This document shows, piece after piece, positions 58,146 through 64,000 of a DNA stretch of 64,000 nt. Both the position numbers and the translations under genes were made by a program. Numbering within the stretch: the stretch's first letter is position 1; every line of letters begins with the position of its first letter. The stretch covers positions 248,001-312,000 of the forward strand of contig JAEZRP010000036.1 in assembly GCA_023444095.1 (NCBI GenBank). Reading direction: 5' to 3'. The notes under the pieces are model-generated. The model saw only the letters and a program-made list of their open reading frames with translations. It made no database searches and was not told where the DNA came from. The stretch comes from Bacillota bacterium (GTDB lineage: Bacteria; Bacillota; Clostridia; Christensenellales; Aristaeellaceae).

Positions 58146-60377
58146 ATGATGCGATCGAAGCGATACGGAAAGCTCTTTTCGGCCCTCGTTGCCGCCGTTT
58201 TGTTCCTGGGGGTCTTCCCGGCCGTCTCATTTGCGGAGGATTTTTCCGCGGTGGTCACGGCAAAGGGCATGAACGTGTACGCGGACGCCTCCCTGCAGGG
58301 GAAGACGGTCACGCTCCCCAAGGGCACGGTCGTGGTGGTCAACGAGGTGTCGGGCGGCGTCGCTCAGATCACCATAAAAAACAAAACCGTCTATTGCGAT
58401 TATGACAGCCTCACCGCCGTCGAGGACATCGCCTACAAGGCCTACGTCAACGCCTCCGGCGTGCGCGTCTACGAGAAGCCCGACACCTCGTCAAAGTCGG
58501 TTTCCGTGGACAAGAATACGGTCGTGAACCTGCTCGCGGTGTCCGGCAGCTGGGCGCTGATTGAGAAAAACGGCTACGGCGCGTTTATGTACAAGGGCTA
58601 TCTCACATTGGTCGCGGACGAGGCGACGCCCACGCCCGAGCCGACCGGCACGCCGGAAGCCACCGAGGCGCCGCAAGCGACCCCTACCACCGCCTTTAAG
58701 GAAGTCCCGGCCGTCGTGACGAGCGACACGCTCACCGTCTATAAGTCCGCGAGCACATCCTCGACCGTCCTGGGTACCCTCAAATCCGGCGCGGAGGTCA
58801 CGGCGCTCGTCTGGAACGACACCTGGGCCTACATCGTGAAGGACGGCTATTACGGCTACTGCAAGAGGGCGGGCCTCGCGCCCGCGGACTCGGTCGCGAC
58901 TGCCGATCCAACCGTTTCCCCGACGCCCGCGCCGACCGCGACGGTCGACCCGGCCAACTACATACCCGCCGTCGTGACCGCCGATTCCGTCCCGGTCTAC
59001 GCATCCGCGAGCACTTCGTCCGCCAAGCTCGGCACGCTCAAAAAGGGCGCCGACGTCAACGTGGTCGACTTCAACAGCACATGGGCCTACATCGAGAAGG
59101 GCGGCTATTTCGGCTATTGCGCCACGTCCGCGCTCCAAAAGGCGACCGTGGAGCCCACGCCGACGCCAGCGCCGTCGAACGTCGACAAGTACCGCGCGAA
59201 GTACCCGGACATTCAGTTCGGCGCGACCGTCGTCAAGGACGGCACGATCGCGTACACGGATCCGGACGACCTGAGCGTCTTCAATACGCTCCCGATCGCC
59301 ACGCAGGTCGACGTCTACGCCTATAATTCCAACTGGGCCTACATCGGAATCGGTGACGCGCGCGGCTTTGTCGAGGTCAAGTACCTGAACGCCGCGAAGT
59401 ATACGGAGATTTCCTCCGGCTCGAGCGGCTCGGACGTTGGGAAGCTTCAGGCGGCGCTCGAGAAGCTGGGCTATTTTGACGGCACCCCCGGCGGCAATTA
59501 CTCGACGCTCACCGCGGCTGCGGTGAAAAGGTTCCAGGCCGCCCTCGGCTTCAGCCAGACGGGCACGGCGGACGTGACGATGCTGCGCATCCTCTACGGC
59601 GGCTACGCGCCCGAGTCCCCGATGATCGCCGCGGGCCTTGCCACCGGCAATACGGGTGCGAACGTCGAGCGCCTCCAGACGCGCCTTTACTACCTCGGAT
59701 ACCTCTCCAAGACATCGAGCATCGACGGCGATTACGGCTCGACGACCGCAGCGGCGGTGAAGCTCTTCCAGGCGCAGGCGGACCTCACCGCCGACGGCAT
59801 CGCGAGCGCGTCCACGCTGCGCGCGATGTACAAAAACGGCGCGGCGACGCTGCCCTCGGGAAAGAACCCCGCCGACTATTCGAGCCCCAGCAGTCCTTCC
59901 TCCCCGAACGGCGTGACCACCATGCCCAAGGCGCTCGCGTCCACCACGTCCAGCCTCGGGAGCAACGCCTCGAACGCGGAGAAGATCGAATACGTGATCT
60001 ACATCGCGCAGAATCAGCTCGGCAAGCCCTACATCTACGGCACCGCCGGCCCCAATTCCTTCGATTGCTCCGGACTGACGACCTACGCGTTCAAGAAGGT
60101 CAATGTCACGCTCGGGCGCTCGGCCTACGCGCATGGCTACCAGGCCTCCTCCGGCACGAAGATCGAGTCGATCTCAAGCCTCAAGCGCGGCGACATCGTG
60201 TGCTTTGATACCATCGCCGACTCCGATCTCGTTGATCACGTCGGCATCTACCTCGGCGACGGGTACTTTATCCACGCCTCGTCCGGTACCAGCAACGGAA
60301 AGCAGGTCTGCATCTCGAGCCTTTCCTCCGGCTACTACAACCGCGTGTTCTCCTGGGCCCGCAGGCCGCTGGAGTAG
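58146..60377 (+). CDS. Secreted NlpC/P60 peptidoglycan hydrolase with SH3 and PG-binding domains
   Basis: 743 residues from the ATG at 58146, eight bases after GAAGGAGA. A signal peptide covers ~1-30. Domain order: SH3b-like repeats at ~35-90, 95-155, 185-245 and 270-330 (each with a V-x-V-Y-x-x-A/P core such as DTLTVYKSASTSSTVLG), separated by Thr/Pro linkers; a further SH3-like unit at ~350-420; two peptidoglycan-binding modules at ~425-490 and 505-570 (DVGKLQAALEKLGYF; NVERLQTRLYYLGYL); then NlpC/P60 at ~620-743. The catalytic residues are Cys641 in FDCSGLTTYAF, His698 in DHVGIYLG and a later polar residue. It cleaves stem-peptide bonds. Confidence 0.94.
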   Translation: MMRSKRYGKLFSALVAAVLFLGVFPAVSFAEDFSAVVTAKGMNVYADASLQGKTVTLPKGTVVVVNEVSGGVAQITIKNKTVYCDYDSLTAVEDIAYKAYVNASGVRVYEKPDTSSKSVSVDKNTVVNLLAVSGSWALIEKNGYGAFMYKGYLTLVADEATPTPEPTGTPEATEAPQATPTTAFKEVPAVVTSDTLTVYKSASTSSTVLGTLKSGAEVTALVWNDTWAYIVKDGYYGYCKRAGLAPADSVATADPTVSPTPAPTATVDPANYIPAVVTADSVPVYASASTSSAKLGTLKKGADVNVVDFNSTWAYIEKGGYFGYCATSALQKATVEPTPTPAPSNVDKYRAKYPDIQFGATVVKDGTIAYTDPDDLSVFNTLPIATQVDVYAYNSNWAYIGIGDARGFVEVKYLNAAKYTEISSGSSGSDVGKLQAALEKLGYFDGTPGGNYSTLTAAAVKRFQAALGFSQTGTADVTMLRILYGGYAPESPMIAAGLATGNTGANVERLQTRLYYLGYLSKTSSIDGDYGSTTAAAVKLFQAQADLTADGIASASTLRAMYKNGAATLPSGKNPADYSSPSSPSSPNGVTTMPKALASTTSSLGSNASNAEKIEYVIYIAQNQLGKPYIYGTAGPNSFDCSGLTTYAFKKVNVTLGRSAYAHGYQASSGTKIESISSLKRGDIVCFDTIADSDLVDHVGIYLGDGYFIHASSGTSNGKQVCISSLSSGYYNRVFSWARRPLE

Positions 60378-60703
60378 GCGGGGAGGAGGCCGAGGGCGCT
60401 GCCCCCGGCCTCCCGCTTAAGGGCTGACGCCCGAAAGGATCCGATACGAATGTGAGAGAAGATTGCTTGTGCGCGTCGCCGTCTCGGGACTCAAATCCCG
60501 AGACGGCGAGTTTTATTTGAAATCAATCTGACAGGATTACGGGACATCATCTCGTGATAGTGTCCACAGCGCAAACTCGGATCGCCCGGGGACAGGCCCA
60601 CGGGCGATCCGACGGAAAGTATCACTACATGATTTCCTATGGGTTTCCAAAGAGACGGTATCCCTTTGGCGGGTCCGGGACAGCGCCCCGGCGGCACCTC
60701 ACG
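60378..60703. repeat. Hairpin-rich palindromic intergenic element
   Basis: The gap between the NlpC/P60 gene and a convergent oxidoreductase carries hairpins 60477-60508 (perfect 13 bp, CGCCGTCTCGGGA arm) and 60577-60612 (TCGGATCGCCCG with CGGGCGATCCGA). The right side repeats the tag TATGGGTTTCCAAAG and GGCGGGTCCGGGACAGCGCC, matching the right arm at 56726-56783; the left side has CCGAGGGCGCTGCCCCCGG. No gene is visible. Confidence 0.85.
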
Positions 60704-61753
60704 TTACACTTCGTACACCCTCTCGTCCCACACGGACACGCGGGTTCCGGTGCGCGCGGAGACGTAGCAGGCGAGGACGAGGCGCAGCGAATTGCGGCCA
60801 TCCTCGGCGGTGCAGACGGGCGCGCCGCCGCGCAGGAACGCCGCGAGCTGGACGCCCTGGTTGTAGATGCGCTCGCCGTGGGATTTCGGGCTCGGGATGT
60901 CGGAGAGCGTCCAATCGGCGTCGGGCTTCACGTACCACTTGAGGCCGGGCACGCCCTCGTGCGGGAGCCTGGTGCTCGGGCCGTCGTCGAAATACTGCTG
61001 AATGGAGCCCTTGTCGCCGTAGACCTCGGTGCCGATCTCCGCCGCGACGGTGGTGAACTGGCAGGAGATGTCCGCAATCATGCCGTCCTTGTACTTGAAA
61101 AGCGCGATGCCGGTGTCGTTGGGCACCTTGGGGTTGATCATGCTGCTCATCTCGCAGCTCACGGTCTCGGGCATGCCGAAGACCCAGTTCATCATGTCGA
61201 TGGGGTGGGAGGAGTCGTCCGCGAAGATGTCGCGGTTCAGCTCCGGATCGGCGTGCCAGAGGGACTCGAAGTTGCCCATGTCCTGCGTCGCGAGCGCGTG
61301 CCTTCTGCGGTACATGGTGAGCTTGCCGAGCGCGCCTGACTCGATTAGCTCCTTCATCTTGATGTTCTGCGGGTCGCAGCGCATCTGCCAGCCCATGGTG
61401 AAGCGCACGCCGTGCTTCTTGACCGCGTCGACGATCCGGTCGGCGTCCTTCATGGTGAGCGCCATGGGCTTGTAGAGGATGATGTCCTTGCCAGCCGCCG
61501 CCGCGATCTCGACCATGTCCGGGTGGAACTTCGTCTCGCAGGAGACGACGACCGCCTGGATGTCAGACGCGAGCAGTTCCCCGTATGTATCGTAGGGCTG
61601 CGCGGAGAGCTTTTCGCACGCGTCCTTGCAGCGCGACGGATCGCGATCCCAGCCGCCGACGATCATCACTCCGAGTTCCGGGTGCTCCAGCCAATTCTTA
61701 CCGTACGCCATCACGTGTCCGTGGGCGAACCCGAGTACGCCAACCTTGACCAT
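60704..61753 (-). CDS. Gfo/Idh/MocA family oxidoreductase
   Basis: 349 residues from the ATG at 61753, eight bases after GGAGG; two closer ATGs are less well spaced. The fold begins VKVGVLGFAHGHVMAYGKNW, with the second glycine of the nucleotide loop replaced by FAHGH. The catalytic motif is IILYKPMALTMKDADRIV, in which the usual E-K-P is Y-K-P. The sheet domain has FADDSSHPIDMMNWVFGMP. Altered motifs suggest a specialised branch with its own substrate. Its promoter spans a LacI-type palindrome, so sugar-dependent control is plausible. Confidence 0.88.
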   Translation of the reverse strand: MVKVGVLGFAHGHVMAYGKNWLEHPELGVMIVGGWDRDPSRCKDACEKLSAQPYDTYGELLASDIQAVVVSCETKFHPDMVEIAAAAGKDIILYKPMALTMKDADRIVDAVKKHGVRFTMGWQMRCDPQNIKMKELIESGALGKLTMYRRRHALATQDMGNFESLWHADPELNRDIFADDSSHPIDMMNWVFGMPETVSCEMSSMINPKVPNDTGIALFKYKDGMIADISCQFTTVAAEIGTEVYGDKGSIQQYFDDGPSTRLPHEGVPGLKWYVKPDADWTLSDIPSPKSHGERIYNQGVQLAAFLRGGAPVCTAEDGRNSLRLVLACYVSARTGTRVSVWDERVYEV

Positions 61754-61785
61754 ATCCATTTCCTCCACGTTTCTTTGTTGTTAGA

Positions 61786-61814
61786 ATTATACCTCATAAA
61801 ACGTTTCATGACAA
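61786..61814 (-). promoter_or_regulatory. Promoter with embedded LacI-type operator
   Basis: Minus strand TTGTCA (61814-61809) and TATAAT (61791-61786), 17-base spacer. The spacer holds ATAAAACGTTTCAT (61796-61809), one base off a perfect palindrome centred on CG, as in LacI/GalR-family operators. Confidence 0.75.
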
Positions 61815-61854
61815 GCGGATCACGACTTTCACAACGGACAGGCGCAAATCCGTT

Positions 61855-62006
61855 CCGATTTGGCATGGGCGGAAATGGGAATGTCAAACGATTCCCCGAA
61901 ACGCGAACCCGGCACCGCGGGGCTGGGCCCACGCGGTGCCGGCACGCATCATCGATTGCTCGCTTCAGCAAGGGGATTCCAAAGGGCAGTCTGTCCTATC
62001 GCGGGA
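61855..62006. repeat. Hairpin-bearing intergenic element, shorter form
   Basis: CCGGCACCGCG (61909-61919) pairs with CGCGGTGCCGG (61932-61942) around a G/C-rich loop. The flank GGGGATTCCAAAGGGCAG (61971-61988) resembles the right-arm tag of the element at 60378. Unlike the others it lies between two leftward genes. No coding sequence is seen. Confidence 0.6.
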
Positions 62007-64000
62007 TTACGGCGCGGAGCCCTTTGGGTTTTCTCCCGCCTCCTCGATCGCCTTCTTGAGCGTCGTTTCGAAGAAGTCGCACAGTTCCGTCGCGAACTCG
62101 GCGTTCATCGCCTCTGTGACGATGTGGCACTCGGGGCGCGTCTCGTCGGGCGCGATCCACGCCCAGCCGTTCTCGCGCTTCACCCACAGCCCGCCCTCGC
62201 TCTCGATGTCCTTCTCCTTCTCGGCGAGCGTGCGGAGCACCTTCCCGCGCACGCCGTCGTCCAGATGCACCGAGCGCGTCATGCGGTGAACGTGCGGCAT
62301 CATCGACGCCCAGTTTTCGAGCGTCGTCTCCCGCATGGCGAGCGCCGAGAGCGCCGCGAGCGCGAAGTAGATGCCGTCGGTCGCGATCCGGAACTGGGAG
62401 GGATATCCGTTTGCCAGCGCCCGCTCCCATGCGGGCCGCGCCGCGCCCGCGTAGCGCACCTTCGCGCCGTACTTTTCCGCCAGTTCCTCGACGGCGCGCG
62501 TGGTCTGCATGCCGGCGACCAGCTCCGCCTCCTCGCGCTCGAGGTTCACCCACGCGGCCATGAGCTGCGCCTCCGCCTCGGAGAGCCTGTTTGCGCCCCA
62601 CGAGAACGTCGCGCGCGCGCCGTCGTCGGAGAGCCACACGCCGATCTCGCCGTCCTCCAGCTCCATCAGTTCCTCCTCCCACTCCGCGCGCACGCGGAGC
62701 CCCGCGCGCTGGAACGCCCGCTCCGCGAGGGAGAGAAGGTACGGGTCCGAGGCGTAGACCGCGGCGGCGGGCGCCTGCGCGGGGTCCGCCAGAAACGCGG
62801 TCGCGAGCATGGCGACGTAGGCGTGCTCGCTGCGGCCCGACTGCGCGACCGGGTGCGTGATCCCGGAAAACGGCTGCGGGTAGTCCTGCCGGGAGAGAAG
62901 CGCGCACACCGCGCGCTGATCGGAAAGCGACAGTGCGCATCCGTCCGCCGCGAAGGGCGTCACGCACGTCGACCCGGCCATGAGCGCGCCGTCGACCCGC
63001 ATCAGCCCCAGCGCGTAGCGCAGCTGCGGCTCGGTGCAGACCCCCGCGTCGAGCACGCGCGCCCCCTGTGCCATGAGCCCGGACGCGCAGCCGTGCCAGA
63101 GGGCGGAGGCCACCGCGGACGGCGCGCGCGCCAGGAGCACCTCTCGCGGCTTTTTGAGCGCCGCGTACGCCTGCGCGGCCCGCAGCGCCTCCACGGGCCC
63201 CTTCGCGCGCATCGCGCCCATCTGAAAGCACCCGGTCTGGTTCGCCCAGCCCCAGATGACGTTCGCGTCGGGGATCGTCGCGTCCGGCACCACCTTTGCC
63301 GGCCAGACGGAGATGCCGGGGAGAAGCTCCGCGTCGGTCCCCACCGTCGCGCCCGCGCCGATCACGCAGTTCTCAAACGCCCGCGCGCACACGCCCAGAA
63401 CCGCGCCGCGCGCCAGCACGCAGCCGCGCGCCTCCGCGCCCTCGAGAAGCTGCGCCTCGCGCCACAGGACGCCCCGCTTGATGGACGCGTACTCGTCCAC
63501 GCGCGCGCCCGCGCCGATCACCGAGTGCGCGCCGACCTTCGCGCCCTTCCCGATCACCGCGCCGGGGCCGATGAAGCAGGGCTTTTCGATCTCCGCGTCC
63601 TCGTGGATCGCGGCGTCCGGGTGGATATTCGCCTCCAGCCCCGGCAGCTCGATTTTGCCGTCCAGCGCGTCGCGGCACACCGTCAGGTACGCCTCCACGT
63701 CGCCGATGTCGCACCAGTAGCCCTCGGTCACGAACCCGAAGAGCCCGCCCTCCTTCGCCATGCGCGGAAAGAGCTCCCGCCCGAAGTCGTAAGGCCCCTC
63801 CGGCACCAGGTCCAGAACTTCCGGCTCGAGGATGTAGATGCCCGTGTTCACCGCGTCGGAAACCACCTCGCCCCAGCCGGGCTTCTCGTAAAACCGCACG
63901 ATCCGCCCGTCCGCGTCCGTCATCACGAGCCCGTAGGCCACGGGGTTCGGCACGCGCTTTAAGACCATGGTTGCCTTTGCGCCGCGCGCGCGGTGGAAGG
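62007..64000 (-). CDS. Nucleotidyltransferase-LbH-phosphomannomutase fusion (MPG1-like), 5' partial
   Basis: The start lies beyond the right edge; the frame is open to base 64000. Visible parts: the end of a sugar-phosphate nucleotidyltransferase domain (KATMVLKRVPNPVAYGLV, VNTGIYILEP, GYWCDIGDVEAYL); a left-handed beta-helix of hexapeptide repeats (CFIGPGAVIGKGAKVGAHSV and onward); then a phosphomannomutase-like region of ~420 residues (ALWHGCASGLMAQGARVLDA). Related bifunctional proteins make GDP-mannose. In the mutase part the phosphoserine loop S-H-N-P reads C-V-T-P, and no intact metal-binding D-G-D-x-D block is evident. I infer an inactive, possibly structural mutase domain on a working transferase. 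Confidence 0.85.
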   Translation of the reverse strand, partial: FHRARGAKATMVLKRVPNPVAYGLVMTDADGRIVRFYEKPGWGEVVSDAVNTGIYILEPEVLDLVPEGPYDFGRELFPRMAKEGGLFGFVTEGYWCDIGDVEAYLTVCRDALDGKIELPGLEANIHPDAAIHEDAEIEKPCFIGPGAVIGKGAKVGAHSVIGAGARVDEYASIKRGVLWREAQLLEGAEARGCVLARGAVLGVCARAFENCVIGAGATVGTDAELLPGISVWPAKVVPDATIPDANVIWGWANQTGCFQMGAMRAKGPVEALRAAQAYAALKKPREVLLARAPSAVASALWHGCASGLMAQGARVLDAGVCTEPQLRYALGLMRVDGALMAGSTCVTPFAADGCALSLSDQRAVCALLSRQDYPQPFSGITHPVAQSGRSEHAYVAMLATAFLADPAQAPAAAVYASDPYLLSLAERAFQRAGLRVRAEWEEELMELEDGEIGVWLSDDGARATFSWGANRLSEAEAQLMAAWVNLEREEAELVAGMQTTRAVEELAEKYGAKVRYAGAARPAWERALANGYPSQFRIATDGIYFALAALSALAMRETTLENWASMMPHVHRMTRSVHLDDGVRGKVLRTLAEKEKDIESEGGLWVKRENGWAWIAPDETRPECHIVTEAMNAEFATELCDFFETTLKKAIEEAGENPKGSAP

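Noticed and set aside
61860..63962. Open frame of 700 codons on the plus strand
   Set aside because: It is antisense to the nucleotidyltransferase fusion, Arg/His-rich, with no start signal.

Overview
The window reads as chromosomal DNA of a GC-rich, Gram-positive-type anaerobe in the Clostridia. I favour a Christensenellales-like or Oscillospirales-like gut or sediment lineage, but cannot fix it from sequence alone. The support is: GGAGG ribosome binding sites; many TTGACA/TATAAT promoters; a T-box leader on hisS-aspS; a TPP riboswitch on a ThiT transporter; a YitT protein; the M24 peptidase-efp-zinc-ribbon order; a small CECIGIG protein of the CD1871A type; NlpC/P60 and DacF-type wall enzymes; and extracytoplasmic proteins with Thr/Pro/Glu-rich linkers. 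I found no rRNA or tRNA gene, phage, integrase, transposase or CRISPR array.

Layout. 1-5.1 kb: the end of an S24/LexA-like protein, a homocysteine S-methyltransferase-type protein, a sugar-type oxidoreductase, a methyltransferase and a UroD-family enzyme. 5.1-8.5 kb: a DUF3298-type secreted protein, a D,D-carboxypeptidase and riboswitch-controlled ThiT. 8.5-13.1 kb: T-box, hisS, aspS, a YitT protein and a Cys-rich small protein. 13.5-20.7 kb: glycerol kinase, a beta-propeller protein, a disordered membrane-anchored polyampholyte, a NYN/OST-HTH protein and a tethered surface protein. 20.8-25.7 kb: a GH31 glycosidase followed by an MBOAT plus AlgX-like acylation pair. 25.7-32.9 kb: housekeeping and stress genes (GNAT, tocopherol-cyclase-like, glutathione peroxidase, ZIP, DlgD, zinc ribbon, EF-P, M24 peptidase, aspartokinase). 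33-36 kb: an ABC exporter overlapping an AviRa-like rRNA methyltransferase. 36-43 kb: a GH63-like hydrolase, a UroD-thioredoxin fusion with a COG0523 GTPase, a DapA-type lyase and an oxidoreductase. 43.2-50.9 kb: a five-gene oligopeptide ABC importer with an unusual OppC. 51-52.7 kb: a three-gene membrane Fe-S/thioredoxin module. 52.7-61.8 kb: MATE, CDF, two more oxidoreductases, a third UroD and a large NlpC/P60 wall hydrolase. 62 kb to the end: a nucleotidyltransferase-LbH-phosphomannomutase fusion that runs off the right edge.

How it fits together. Four Gfo/Idh/MocA enzymes, DlgD, a DapA-type aldolase, GH31 and GH63-like hydrolases and glycerol kinase point to scavenging of plant or host glycans and uronates. 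Three UroD-family proteins, a MetH-type methyltransferase domain and a COG0523 GTPase point to corrinoid-linked methyl transfer, although no corrinoid protein lies in the window.

The most unusual signals are: (1) a dispersed family of 150-380 bp hairpin-rich elements in the gaps between convergent genes, with compensatory base changes; (2) the AviRa-like gene co-transcribed with an ABC exporter; (3) four regular ~62-residue repeats inserted in OppC; (4) the UroD-thioredoxin/COG0523 pair; (5) the CXXC-protein/Fe-S/TlpA redox module; (6) several enzymes whose key catalytic residues are lost (S24 serine, phosphomannomutase serine, a shrunken pterin-binding domain).
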